Source of the DNA: Anaeramoeba flamelloides
Taxonomy: Eukaryota > Metamonada > Anaeramoebidae
Reading direction: 5' to 3'
DNA length: 64,000 bases
Assembly: GCA_027625915.1 (NCBI GenBank)
Contig: JANTQA010000008.1
Coordinates: 7,982,501-8,046,500 of the forward strand
Positions within the stretch are counted from its first letter, which is position 1, and every line of letters begins with the position of its first letter. The notes under the pieces are model-generated. The model had not been told where the DNA came from. It saw only the letters and a program-made list of their open reading frames with translations, and did no database searches. Both the position numbers and the translations under genes were made by a program. Positions 11,399-23,799 of the stretch are shown here, one piece after another.

Positions 11399-12319
11399 TT
11401 TATTAATTCTTTTTTTTTTTACTCAAATTCTATTGATAATTTTCAAATGATCAAATAAAATGATCATTGTTTGTGAAATTATTATCTTTTTTTTACATAT
11501 CGATCTTTACAATAAAATTAAGAATTTAAAAGATAGAGGTTAAAATAAAAAAAATAAACTTATTTTTTTGCTTTTTGATTCAATAAATTTTTATTTTCTT
11601 TCAATAACAAAACAGTTTAAATTGTTGATAGAAATTAAATTAACAGTATGTATTTCACAACTTTCGCCAAATTTGCTGATTTATTTAAAGTACAAACTAA
11701 TAAATCCATCATAATGAAGAAAATTTCACAAATAACAATTAATCTCACGTCAATCTATCTGTGAATAACTTTTTTACAAGATTAAAATCAACAAACAAAT
11801 GGTTTTTTTTTTTAAAAAAAATTACGAAATTGTCTAATTTCGACTTATTGGCAAATTTTAGAGAGAAAAATAAAGTCTTAACAAAGAGTAACTATCAAAA
11901 AATTCATTTTTATTTATTTTGAAAAATCCTTAATATTTTACTTCTGATCCAATTTAAACTGTTTTTTGTTGAATAAATTTTGATGAAAAAGATGATATTA
12001 ATCTTTTTGTTATTTACTAAATAATCGTTTTATTTTCAATTTGATAATCTTTTTCAAAAAATTGATTTTATTATTAAAATTGAAAATTTGTGATTCAACA
12101 ATTTTTTTTTTTTTTTTATGAAATTCTAAATTTGTTTGACCTTTTTTATCATTTTTACAAAGAAGGCAATATTATAATTAAGGCATAGTTTTGCTTAATT
12201 TTTTTTTCTTTATTTTTCTTTTTAAATAAAGACAAGAGAAAGAGAAAAAAAAAAAAGAAAGAAATAAAATAATTATTATTTTCTCGTTTTCCATAAATCC
12301 AAATTTTTGTATTTACTTG

Positions 12320-12725
12320 AAGAGAATCAATAATCTCTCTACTACTAGTCTAGATTAAAGAAGGGTCTTTTACTCCACGAATTACCAAAAATAATTAGTA
12401 TACAGTTAATACGAATCTAATAGTAGATAATCATGTATGGGAATATTTTTGTGAAAAATATACCATCCACGCTCACAGTATCAACCATTTAGATCTTACA
12501 GTTAGAAAACTTAAGGTAATAAAGAAAAAATGGAAATAAAGAAATGAAAATAAATAATTCTTAAAATAGTAAAAAATAAACAAATTTGGGTACATAGTAC
12601 CCCACCTTTCGGAGTCGCGGAATATCAATTTATTAATCACAGTTTGTTGAAACTTATTTATTACTAATAATCTTTCTATGGAGTTTTTTACTCCTCCTGT
12701 TTCAGGAGGCGTGTCGTCAAGTGCC
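12320..12725. other. Less AT-rich island with hairpins, no ORF
   Basis: The region has markedly more G and C than its flanks. It contains CTAGTCTAG, CTCCACG, CCATCCACGCTCACAG, CCCCACCTTTCGGAGTCGCG and a perfect hairpin CTCCTG-TTT-CAGGAG near 12690-12705. It is not open in any frame over a useful length. It could be the end of a transposable element, since it abuts the hairpin repeat at GTCGTCAAGTGCC, or an RNA gene. I cannot decide. Confidence 0.35.
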
Positions 12726-12905
12726 TAGCTTTTTATTTAATTTGAAAAATAAAAAGAAAATTTCAAAAATTTTCTTTTAATTTCTATAATCAAAAAAAAA
12801 GCTAAACGCGGTTTTCCAGAATTGGAAATAATTTAGTAAAATCAAGGATTTTACTCAATTCTTTCAAATTCCGGAAAACCTAACGATCGCGGATAATCTT
12901 TAATT
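12712..12905. repeat. Hairpin-type repeat (AACCTA family)
   Basis: It begins GTCGTCAAGTGCCTAGCTTTT and ends GGAAAACCTAACGATCGCGG. It holds GAAAATTTC-AAAAATTTTC inverted blocks, GGTTTTCCAGAATTGG and GATTTTACTCAATTC. The GTCAAGTGCC, GGTTTTCCAGAATT and GATTTTACTCAATT blocks recur at 23.35 and 43.9 kb. Confidence 0.5.
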
Positions 12906-14111
12906 TGGTTATGTAAATGATATACTATTTTTTTTACTTAAATATTTTAATTATTTTTCTTCTTCTCTTTTTTATTTAGTAACTTTTCTTTAATTACTCA
13001 CTTCTCACAATAAATAAATAAAAGAATTAAAAAAAAAAAATAATAAGTTGGCTTATTTTGGCAATTCGGAAAAATATGCAAATTATAATTCACAAGAAGT
13101 GAAATTTGTAATATCATCAAGAGAGAATAATAATGTTCTTATTTTCGAGAAATGAACAAAATTATAAGATCTTTTATTTTACATAGGTTATTTCATACCA
13201 ATAATTTAAATAAAATTAATAACAAAGAAAAAAAAGCAAGAAATATATTTCCAATTTAATTCTGGAAAATAAATAAAAAAATGTAAAAAATACAACAAAT
13301 TATTAAATAATTTTGAAAAATTTTCTCTAATACTGATTTCCAAAAATCAACTTTAAAGGACTATTCTCAAAATCATTGATCAATCCGTTATAGAAAGTTT
13401 CAACCCAAGCATATTATTATTATTATTTATTAAAAATATTCATTTGGTAGTAAAAATGATTAAAAGTTTCTTTTAATTTTCATTTTTTATTTTTTGAAAA
13501 CCAGTCTAAGTTGCTATATTTGACCGACCTATAATTTTCTAATATGACTTATCCAATGAATCTTCTAATTTTAAATAATCACAAACTCTCATAATCATCC
13601 TAAAAATTTATTTTGAATAACAATAAATAACAAAACACAATTTGAAAATAGCCAAAACCTAAAGAGTAAGTTGTAAGAATTTGATCCAAAACATTAACCA
13701 ATTAAATCCTCTTTATTAACGTATTATTTTTTGTCATTTTCTTTTTAGTCAATCCCTGATAAAATGAAAACTTTATTCTTTTTTATTATCATCTATAAAT
13801 TGTGGAGATTCGGTAATATTTCCACCTATTTTCCCAAAACTGAAAATTTTTATTTAGATTTTATTATCCGAAACATAATATAGGGAAATGAAAATAAAAA
13901 ACTTAAGGGGTCAATCATTTTAACCAATAGAAAAAATATTGACATAGACTGCTGATGACATACAAAAATTTGAAATTTTGTAGAGGAAAATGCAAAAAAT
14001 ATATCCTCTACTAATAAACCAATAAAAACTTTTTTTTCAATGAGATCAATATTTTTTTTTCCTATTTTTATAAAAAAGAAAATTATTAAATTGATTTTAT
14101 TTATTACATTA

Positions 14112-14310
14112 CAGCCAGTTCCACTTTTAAGGTACAAACTATCTACGAAATTTAAGGCACAATTAAAAAATCTCAAATTAAGGCACAAAATCCAGATTCT
14201 AGTAAAAATAAATTGTAAAAAAAAAAATTACAAATTTTGTACCTTAATTTGAGATTTTTTTGTGCCTTAAATTTTGTTGATAGTTTTTACCTTAAAAGTG
14301 GAACTGACTG
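14112..14310. mobile_element. Palindromic MITE, copy B
   Basis: 199 bp flanked by TA. It starts CAGCCAGTTCCACTTTTAAG and ends CTTAAAAGTGGAACTGACTG. The arms are nearly complementary over ~80 nt, so single strands would fold into one long hairpin. Belongs to the six-copy family best seen at 43189-43385. Confidence 0.88.
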
Positions 14311-16384
14311 TATTAAAAAAATTTGACTACGTTTCTTGATACCATAATTTTTATGAAAATAATCAGAGTATTTTTGCCAGTAATAATAATAATAATTTTT
14401 TTTTTACCCTCTGATATATTCTTTATGATGAACAGAAAATACGAACAATTTGGTAAAATAGAAAGCAGTGCCATTCTTTTAATATATATATTTCATTAAT
14501 TAATAATATTCTAATTAACACAAAACTTTTATAAATAAATTGTACTATCATTTTAACAGAAATCCCGATTTTATTAAATCAAAATTTCTCGAATACATCG
14601 AGGAATTATCTATTTTATTCTCAAACATAAAATATCTTTTTTTATTCTAAAAAAGATTTAAAATCTATCGGTAAAACTTTTGAGTGGATCCAAATCTTTG
14701 GTTAAAAAATTTTTTCATATTTTATTATTATGTTTAGATTTTTTTTTTATATTTTTTGAAAATGAGAAAAAAACTTTTTATAAACTCTAAAGAATAAAAA
14801 ATATTTTTTTCCTGGGATTTATCTGGTTTGTAAGTTTTTTGATATAAAAAATCAAATATTATCAATAAAATAAATACTTAAACAAATACACTTAACAATA
14901 AAAGATAAAATATTATAAATTTTAGGTTTTTCAGGGATTCAAAAAAAAAAATCTTGATCAAAAAAAGCTTTCAAATTCCCAAACAAAATAAGTGTAATTT
15001 AAAACAATATTTTTTACCTATTACTTTTCTTACCTTCATCTTTATATGAATACGCATTGACATAATTATCACCAATTCTTTAATATTTTAATACACCGAC
15101 GGATGAGTATTTTAAAAGAGGATTTTAATTTTAGAACCTCTAAAATGAAAAATTTCAAATTTAGACTGTGGAAATTGTTTTGATAAAATCTAAAAAACAT
15201 TTACAAAAAAAACCAAGTTTTCAAAATATAACAATATTTACGACTTGGTATTATTTAAAGACAATAAATACATTTTTACTCATAAAGGGGATAATTACTT
15301 ACTAAAAAATTTGGATTATTCTGAATAAATCTGAATTTCATTGGGATATTTTTGTTAGACATCTATCAAATTTAGATTTATGTAATTACCTTTATACATT
15401 ACTTTTATTAATACTTTTTAGAATTTAAATATTAAAAATATTTAAATAAAAAAATTTTTTTTCTTTTAAATAAATACTCTCAAACATATACTCAAAACGG
15501 GTTTCGACTTTTTTTAATGAATTAACTTTTTTTTTTCAAAAAAATAATCTTATACTTTTTTTTTGTTTTAATATTAGAACATATGGAATATTGATTTCAA
15601 AAAATATACATACATTAATAATAGGATTTGATATTGTATTATAGCCAGAAAGAAAAAAAAAAACATTTTTAATATGAGATATGGGCTTATTTTGATTATG
15701 GTAACTTCTGACTTCTTATCAAAATTATTCACAAATATTTTTTATATATTGGAAATATAAAGAAGTTACAATTTAATTTGATAAAAAAAATAAAAAAATC
15801 AATCTACTGGTTTTTATCCTAATAAGTTTGATAAAATCGTGGAATCAAATAATGGAAAACATATTTACTTCCAGATAGTTTTTAATATCAATTTCTAAAT
15901 ATTGAAATTCCATTATTTTGGTTTCTATTTTTTGATTTTGAAAACGAAATTAAAAATAAAAATTTCAAAAAATGTTAATTTTTTATTTTGTATATTAGTA
16001 AAAAATCAAAGATTTTAATGTATTGTTCAGAAATATTTTGAATAAATTTTTTAGTGCAATTTAAACTAAAGGATTAATATGATTTACTTTCAATTACAAC
16101 ACACATTAATTTTAGATGATCTTAAGTGTTCCACAACACTTAAAAGTGAACTACATTTTTCAAAACTAGATATTCACATACCTTGGAAAATAAAAAATTC
16201 TCATCAAAGATTTATAAAATACAACTTTCCAAAGTGATTGAATTTCGAACTTGTTTTTTTATCAAACGATGAAAAAGAAATCAACCAAGCAGTGAGTATA
16301 GGTTGAATTAGATCAGTAATATTTTTGTCAAAAAAGCATTTTTTCATTTTTCTTCTTTTTTCTCTAATCAATAATTATTCAGAA

Positions 16385-17123
16385 ATGGGTATTGATATCA
16401 AAAACAAACATAAACGAAAGGTTGTAAGAAAAAACACCAAAGGGACTGACAACTATCTTGCTTTGTTAATTAAACTCTACAGATTCTTAGCAAGAAGAAC
16501 AAACTCCAAATTCAACAAAAGAATTTTAAAAAGACTTTGTCTTTCAAAGACAAACAGACCACCAGTCTCAGTTTCAAGGATTGCCAGAAAAATGAAAATG
16601 GTCAAAGGAGAAGGAATGATCGTTGTTGTTGTTGGAACAGTCACAAACGATGAAAGATTCTTTACAGTACCAAAAATGTCCATTTGTGCTCTTAAATTTA
16701 CCAAAACTGCTCGTGCAAGAATTACCAAGGCTGGAGGTAATTATTTTGAATTCAAAAAAAAACTTTTTTTTTAATTTTTTTCTTTTGCTTTTTGATTTTT
16801 TTGTTTTTATTAATTTTTTTTTTTTTTTTGTTTTTATTTTTCCCTCTCTTATCAAAAATAATTGTTGTACTTTTGCCAACCAAAAACCATAAATCAACCA
16901 AAAACCAAAAGGTGAATGCTTGACCTTTGATCAATTAGCACTCCTTCGGCCAAAAGGATCCAACACCGTTCTCTTAAGAGGAAGAGTTAAATCAAGAGAA
17001 GCTGTAAAACATTTCGGTGCAACAGGTATCCCTGGAAGCCACGCTAAGCCACATGTTAGAAGCAAAGGAAGAAAATTTGAAAAAGCAAGAGGAAGAAGAA
17101 AATCTAAAGCTTTCAAAGTTTAA
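16385..17123 (+). CDS. RPL18: 60S ribosomal protein eL18
   Basis: A large-subunit ribosomal protein. Two exons, 16385-16736 and 16912-17123, with a GT-AG intron at 16737-16911. The phase-1 junction restores GGT at [14 protein letters not shown]. The product is 187 aa; the human protein is 188. Family stretches are [12 protein letters not shown] at the start, [77 protein letters not shown] and the RRKSKAFKV end. The ATG was chosen because it gives the universal MGIDI start. An in-frame extension upstream is not conserved, and the TTATTCAG just before the ATG may be the acceptor of a 5'-UTR intron. The intron acceptor (ACCAAAAG) lacks a pyrimidine tract. Confidence 0.97.
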
Positions 17124-20100
17124 ATGTTTTTTGAAATTACTTTTTTGCTTTTTATCAACAATTCAAAAATTTTTTTTGAGTTTGTACTAAAATTTTTAAA
17201 GTTAAACCCAAATTGTTTCCAACCACTATAGAGAACAAGCACCAAAAATACAAAAAACGCAAACAATCTAGATTATCTTTTTTTTTTTTTTTTTTTTTTT
17301 TGTTGTTTAATTTTTTTTGTTTTTTCTAAAATTAATGATATGTAAAGAATTGGGAATCGTGTAATTGGCTTAGGGTGTGTGGTTGTGTGTGTAATTACTG
17401 GCAAACCCCAAATCGTTTGATAATTTTTTTCCATTTCACTTCTAATCTAAAATCTCTACATTGAATTATTTATACAGTAATTCAATTAAACGACAATTAA
17501 CAGCCAATTTATTCAACTTGTTCCGATTTCTTTCAGCCAACAAATCATAACATGATCGAAAATCAAAGTTTTAAAGCATTTAATTTCAATCATTTGTACA
17601 GAAATATTTATAAAAAAATTCATAAATTACAGTTTTAAGGGGTGTTTTGAAATTACCAATTAACAAAATTACACAAGTTATCTGATTCAGAAAATTTTAA
17701 AACACGATCTTTTGAAAGAAAATAAATGTTTTCACCAATTTTTTTATGTGACTTGGTGAAGGAAATTATTTGATTTAAGAATTTCTTTTCTTTCAAGCTA
17801 TGATTTGTGCTGTAAGAAATCTGAGCAAGTTAAATAAACTGGCTGTAGTTTGTGGGGTTAATAGATAAAATGATTCTAAACCACATTGAAAAAAAGTCCT
17901 CATTTCGTTTTCATAAATCAATATTGTTATTCTTCTTTAAAAATATTCTGGATAAATATTAAATAGAAAAAAAATAGCTCGCCTACTTTTAGATCTATTA
18001 AAATAATATGTGAAAAGCACATACTTTTCTAATCTTATGATTTGATTTGAATTAATCGTTTTAAATCTTGAGGTAGAGATATCATTTTGATTTTAGATCG
18101 GAATTATAATTGTGTGACTTAAACGGTAGTATTCCTCAACAAAATTACAATGATGAAAGAATTCGAGTTTTGTTAATTGAAATACTTTGGTTTTACAACG
18201 TTAAAAACTAAAAGTTTTATAAAGTGCTAAACAAGCTACTTAGAATGGTTGAATTTTAAACAGAAAAGTACGAAGTATCAAAATTATAGCTATTCTTTTT
18301 TAAAACAGCTATACTCTGTAAAATTGATTAAATCTAATAAGTGGTTTAGTAATTTTTAAAAATAAAATCAAAATTTTTTCAAGGTCTTGAAATAAAATTT
18401 GAAGTATTTTGTTTGTAGTCTATTGAACTGGAAGAGTTAATATAATTTAATCAATTTATTAATTTGAGTCTATTTTTTGAAATCAAAAATTGCACTGTTT
18501 CCAATAAAAAACAAAAAATAACGCTTTATTTTTATTAACAATTAAGTTAATTCTTAAAAATGGTGAAATATATTTTTTGTTTTCTATTGGAAAAAATTGA
18601 TTTCGTGATAAAATTTTTTATTTTTAAATGATTTTTAATTATTAATATTTTAATTCAAATCTTAACCAATACAAACAAATAAAATTAATAGAAGTGAATA
18701 AGATTAAGAAAATCCAAATTTGATAGAATTTTGAAGTAAAATTTATCAATGAAATTCAGGTTTATTAGGAATAATATCTATTTATTCTTTAATGTTTGAA
18801 AAAAGTTATTTTCTAATTTTCAATCAAAAGAAACCACAAACAATTTGAAATTTTGAAATTTTTTTTTTTTAACAAAAGATTTTTGTATACCCGTTATAAT
18901 CATTTATGGAAGAAAAAAAATTGATTTTGAATTTTGAGGATAAAATTAACTAAAATACCAAAATATCTTGAAGAAAATTTTCTTTTAAAAAATTAAATTT
19001 TATATTATAAAAAAAAACAATTTCAAAGTAAAATTTGTAAACGATTTTAAAACTTTATTAGTTATAAATAAATTTCTTAAAGAAATATAAATATTCTCTA
19101 ATCCATTGAAAAAACCAATTTTTTGGTTTTTTAAAAGAATTGTCTCAAAAAAGAAAAAAAAAAAAATATTTATATTAATGTTATTTATAGTTTTACAATA
19201 ATGATTAAAATATCCATAAACTGGGTAAAAACTTTTTATATTGTATGAAATAAAATGAAATTAAATGTTTTCTTTTTCAAGATAAAAAGGAAAAAAAAAA
19301 AAAACCATCTAACCGAAAAAAATATTCTTTTTTTGGTTTCTTCTTAGATTACATTTTTTAACACTTCTCTTACCATAATTTGAAAGTAGAGAATATCAAC
19401 AATAACAAATTTTAAATTTTTAATTTATTAGAGTAAAATATTCGTCCTTTAACATTTTTTTCCTGAAACCACAGTTTTCAGAAAAATGAACTAATTAAAC
19501 ATTCTCAAAATAGTTGCAAAAATGGTTTGACTAATTCTTTTTTGTAGTCTAGATGATACCTCTTAACAAATTTATAACATATTTGTTTAAAATAATTGAT
19601 TAATTTATGATTTTTATATTAACAAAAACAAATTTTACTAATTTAAAAATTTATATCATATTTTAATTAGCTTCGCTTTATTAAATTCCTAAGCATAAAT
19701 TAATTTTAAAATAATTTTTTCAAGATCTTCTAAAGATCTTGAGATTTCTTCCAAACAATTAAGAATATATTTTGGAACTTGAAAAAAAAAGTATCATTTA
19801 TTAATTACAAAATATCAATCTTCCTTGATTTATAATATTACTTTTGAAAAGAAAATATTTTTTCAACAATTTGAAACAGTTATTCAAAAGATTTCAGAGA
19901 ATTAATTTGTGTGTAGTTGTTGTATTTTTCCATTTTATGATTTTTTTAATCGAATCTTGGACTTTTCTGAAAATCAAAATACTGAGATAAAGAAAAAAAC
20001 TATTTATTACTCAAAAAATTAATTATTGGATAATAAAAAGTGTAATTGATATCTAGTACCTAATATCAAACCAACAGAAAGAAATAATTCTTTGTTGTAT

Positions 20101-20340
20101 ACCCATCAATTTATCCCAGACTGTATAAAGATCTATTTAAAATCTTTATGAATATTAAATAATAAAAAAAAAAATGATATGAATATTATTATTATTTGAT
20201 TTTCTTGTTCAACATATAATTAAACAAGAATCTAAAAGTATATGTATATATATATTTCTATGTGTAACAATTTTTTTAAAAAATAAAAAAAAAAAATAAA
20301 AAAAAAGGAAGAGGAAAAGAAAAAGAAAAAGAAAAAGAAT
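17124..20340. other. Intergenic, convergent eL18/RasGEF, nothing seen
   Basis: 3.2 kb of AT-rich DNA between two genes that converge. It has long T and A runs (17279-17300, 20281-20340) and a purine-rich GAAAAAGAAAAAG tract just beyond the RasGEF stop. No ORF, repeat copy or RNA gene could be supported. Confidence 0.5.
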
Positions 20341-22146
20341 TTAATTATAATTTGGAGGAGGTAAAATGATACAACTCCTTTCCCACATTTCATCTTCTGT
20401 TAAATTCACTTGCTCAAAAAACAATTTTTTAATTTTGTTAATAAAATGGAAATTATAGCCCACAATTTGAAATTTTTTAATTTCTGTGACGACTTCAAAC
20501 ATTCTCATTCTTTTCCTCCAATTGATCAATCCATTATCAACTTTATCTGGGAGGTCGTCGATATATAATAAAACCTTTAGATATTCGGCTAAATAAGGAA
20601 CGGTTGGCGGTGTAGATTTTTTGGTGAGATCCATTAATTTTTTACAACCTTGTGAAACGTCTGTTAAGGAATCCAATTCTTGGTAAATTTTCTTGATTTT
20701 TTTTGGCAATCGTTTAAAGGTTCGATCTAACCTAATTACTGCAGAGTTTTGTAGCCCCGATATGATTGAAAACATGTCATTAAAGTTATTTAATTTCAAC
20801 AATTCGTTGGCAAGCGTAATGACCCTGGAGAGTGATTTAATTCGAAGCTTTAATTCATTTTCGCCGAGTATTAAAGTGGAAGCCCAATCTGCAAGGAAAT
20901 TAAATCGCCCAATCAATTGGATAATATTTGGGGCAATTTCCTTTTTATTCCTTCGTGTCCAGGATTTATCAAAGAGTTCATTGGTTTTAAATTTTGAATA
21001 TAAATGGTGGGTATATAGGGTAATTTGCCGAGCTAATTCCGGTATTTGGATTTGTTCTAACCTGAGGTCATCTTTAAAAACCAATTTTGTTATTTTCCCC
21101 TTTTTTTGCTTTGTGGAAGAATCCATTCTTTCTTTTTTAACATTTTCTGAAAAATAAATTTGCTTCTTTTCTTCGTTGCCATTTTTATTATTATTATTTT
21201 TTTTTGAGGTGGCATTTTTATTTTTTCTTCTTTTAGTATTTCTTCTTTTTTTCGTTAATTCCTTTTTTTTATTTTTTCTTGATTTTTGAAATTTCAAATA
21301 ATATAAAATGTCTTGTGCTAATTTTTTTAATTCATCATCTTCGTGCTCTAATAATTCTTTGACAATTAATTTTTGAATTTTCTTCTTTGCAGAAACTGCC
21401 AAATAATGTGGGTTGCTTTTAACCATATGATATATCAATTTAATAACCCTCCTTTGGATTTCTAGCCGTTCATTGTCCAAGACAGCCCTGTTTGTTTGTG
21501 GCAAGATACTTGGCACATCGTATCTTTCCAAAAGCCGATCCAATAGCGTCGTTTCGTTTGTAAATGTCGGTAATAATAATAAAAAAACTTCAATAAAATC
21601 CTTCGATTCATAGCCCGATGTTAAGTATTCAATCAATTTGTTTAAGCTTACACCACTGATTTTATTTAAAAGTAAATCGTTTTTTTTGGCAATTGAAGAG
21701 GTACTATTCTTGTTTGCTTCTTGATCACAAAATGTTAAATTTTGAATCCCACTTCCGAATTCTCTCCAAAAGTTCATTTTTGACGATACATTTCCTTTTT
21801 TTTTATTTTCTGGCTCCTTTTCAATTCGAACTAATTTTAATTTTGAGCCATTTGTGACATTTAATTCGCCCAATGATTTCGTTGAATCCAATTCATGCAA
21901 TTGGGTAATGATTTGCCGGTCGCCTTCAATGCCATATTCTACCTTATATAAATTATATATAATGTCAAGTTTCTTTTTTTGTTTGGTAATGCTTGTTTTA
22001 AATCCAAAATTTCGGATTAATTTTTTACATATTTCTGTAATTGGACAATTGGAATCAACCAAAATCTCAATTTCTTTGTTACCTTGTAAAATAATTCCCA
22101 CAACAATTGGTTTTAAAGATATTTGAATTAAGTCAAATTGTGTATC
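20341..22146 (-). CDS. Ras guanine nucleotide exchange factor (RasGEF), first exon not found
   Basis: RasGEFs load small Ras-type GTPases with GTP. From an AG acceptor (AATAATAG) just before 22146, the frame is open for 601 codons to a TAA. There is no ATG near its start, so a short upstream exon carrying the start must exist. The part from residue ~16 to ~110 looks ubiquitin/RA-like. A RasGEF_N helical domain lies at ~160-285 (VSLNKLIEYLTSGYESKDFI, FTNETTLLDRLLERYDVP). A Lys/Asn-rich linker follows at ~285-350. The CDC25-type catalytic domain is at ~363-595: IPELARQITLYTHHLYSKF, APNIIQLIGRFNFLADW, the hairpin-region block LNNFNDMFSIISGLQNSAV, RLDRTFKRLP, and TPPTVPYLAEYLKVLLYIDD with LINWRKR. 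Everything expected for activity seems present. The partner GTPase cannot be told from sequence. Confidence 0.92.
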   Translation of the reverse strand, partial: DTQFDLIQISLKPIVVGIILQGNKEIEILVDSNCPITEICKKLIRNFGFKTSITKQKKKLDIIYNLYKVEYGIEGDRQIITQLHELDSTKSLGELNVTNGSKLKLVRIEKEPENKKKGNVSSKMNFWREFGSGIQNLTFCDQEANKNSTSSIAKKNDLLLNKISGVSLNKLIEYLTSGYESKDFIEVFLLLLPTFTNETTLLDRLLERYDVPSILPQTNRAVLDNERLEIQRRVIKLIYHMVKSNPHYLAVSAKKKIQKLIVKELLEHEDDELKKLAQDILYYLKFQKSRKNKKKELTKKRRNTKRRKNKNATSKKNNNNKNGNEEKKQIYFSENVKKERMDSSTKQKKGKITKLVFKDDLRLEQIQIPELARQITLYTHHLYSKFKTNELFDKSWTRRNKKEIAPNIIQLIGRFNFLADWASTLILGENELKLRIKSLSRVITLANELLKLNNFNDMFSIISGLQNSAVIRLDRTFKRLPKKIKKIYQELDSLTDVSQGCKKLMDLTKKSTPPTVPYLAEYLKVLLYIDDLPDKVDNGLINWRKRMRMFEVVTEIKKFQIVGYNFHFINKIKKLFFEQVNLTEDEMWERSCIILPPPNYN

Positions 22147-22303
22147 CTATTATTATTTTTTTTTTTTTTTTTTTTTTTGAAAAAATAAAAAATTGTTTTA
22201 AATTAGGAATATTATGTTTGAAAAATATAACCGAAAAAAAATATTTGGAATTCAACTTAAAATCTTTGCAAATCATTATTTGTCATTTATGTAATTGTGA
22301 AAA

Positions 22304-22840
22304 TATAAGCTAGATTCCAAAAATTTGGACACAGTTTATACAGTTGAAAGAACATCATTACTGTACTTTAAATTCAAATTGGAAAGAATTTTGATTTTAC
22401 AAACAATTTCATTTTTTGTCTTTTTTGTTTTGTTTTCATTTCCTTTTTTGCAGTTACCTAATCTTTTTCATTAGATTTGGAATTCTTTTTGAATTGTTGA
22501 TAGAAGATTAGTGTTGAGTTTGTTAAATTGGAAAATCAAATACAATTGGTAGATGGTATCTTATCATTTGATCGATCAACAATGGTTGGTGAAATTTCAA
22601 CAAATTTACCAATACATTTTTTGTTCAGCTCGTTTCATTATTTTGGACACACCTGTTTTTATTTTTGAGTTTTAAATTTTTTTCTTTTATTTGGATGAAA
22701 ATGATTACTTATAAAAACATTAATACCTTGTAACTTAAATGTAGTTTTATATTAGGTTTGGGAAAATACAATAAATTGGGTTTTTTTTTTTGCCTATTTT
22801 TGATTTTGGGTGTGTCCAAATTTTTGGAACGGGGTTTATA
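22304..22840 (+). mobile_element. TA-flanked inverted-repeat element, 22-kb copy
   Basis: Ends are TTCCAAAAATTTGGACAC at 22314 and GTGTCCAAATTTTTGGAA near 22828. Outside them, the pair TATAAGC...GGGGTTTATA extends the inverted repeat less perfectly. The inside shares TTTGATCGATCAACAAT, TCAACAAATTTACCAATACA and other blocks with the copies at 6.1, 50.5, 59.7 and 63.6 kb, but it is a separate subfamily. It lies just upstream of the known RasGEF exon, perhaps in that gene's first intron. Confidence 0.72.
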
Positions 22841-23159
22841 ATAAATTTTTTTTTAGATCGGTTTTAATTAAATAAATGAAAAAAAAAATTCTTAAAGTTC
22901 TCTTCTTCTTCCTCCGATTCACAAAAAAAATAATAAAAAAAGAGGTTTTGATTAATCCTTGTATAAAAAGAAAAGATCCAAATAAATTGTGTTTGTTTTG
23001 TAATGTTATTTTTATTGAGATTAGTTTTATTATGTGATTGTTTATTTTTGTTCCTTATTGTGAAAAAAATGTGGATAATTGTTTTCAATGCAAAAAACAT
23101 CAGTTTCTTTTTTTTTTTTTATTGTTTAAGGGTTGTTTTTTTTTACTTTCTCTTGTTTG

Positions 23160-23775
23160 CCATTAGGTTTTCTTGAGTTTGCTGTTTATTTGTAAAATCA
23201 ATATATTTTCGTTAGGCTTTTTTGAGTTTTCTATTTATTTGTGAAGTGTTCTAGGTTTTTTTACTTTAGAAATAAAATAGAAAACCTCAAAAAACCTAGA
23301 ACACTTCACAAATAAAACAGAAAACTTCAAAAAAACCTAAGCACTCTTCGGCACTTGACGGCAAGTTTCTTTCGGTTTTCCAGAATTCTGAAATTTTTAT
23401 TTAGGAATTTTATTAAAGAACCGAAAATAAGTTTATTACACGATAGGGCTAATAATCACGGTGTATCTTTTTTCTAATAGTATTATTATTATTATTATTA
23501 TTTAATATATTAGATATATTAATTTTTTTACTATTTATTTAAAATTCAGATATCCCGGTTTTTTTATTTCTTAATGATAAAGAAAACTACCATTAGGTTT
23601 TTTTTAATTTGAAATAATTGTTTAAAATCTTTGGTTTTTACTAAATTCTTTTGAATTTTGGAAAGACACCTTTATGTTTTTTTAATTTTAAAAATTAAAA
23701 AAAACCTAGGCACTAGACAATGCTTGACGAAACTTCCCAATTTCCTAAATTTTTCGTTCAAAAATATTGATTTCT
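23160..23775. repeat. Hairpin-type repeats (AACCTA family), nested cluster
   Basis: The core 23214-23339 is a ~125-bp near-perfect palindrome. Its arms carry TTTATTTGTGAAGTGTTCTA and its reverse complement with little loop. On either side lie further pieces of the family: CATTAGGTTTTCTTGAGTTT, GGCACTTGACGGCAAG, CGGTTTTCCAGAATTC, and at 23590-23730 TTAGGTTTTTTTTAATTTG with AAAAACCTAGGCACTAGACA. It looks like one element inserted into another of the same family. Confidence 0.6.
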
Positions 23776-23799
23776 TTTTTTTTCAATAATCATACAAAT

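Larger units (their letters stand above)
11399..16384. other. Intergenic, ~5 kb, repeats only
   Basis: Between eS1 and eL18. It holds an unusual less AT-rich island (12320-12725), a hairpin repeat (12712-12905) and one MITE (14112-14310). ORFs at 13850-14252 run through the MITE and are not genes. I see nothing else supportable. Confidence 0.55.

Noticed and set aside
13850-14252. Overlapping ORFs on both strands
   Set aside because: They are explained by the palindromic MITE, which reads similarly on both strands.
16477-16934. Minus-strand ORFs under eL18
   Set aside because: Shadows of the ribosomal protein gene and of its T-rich intron.
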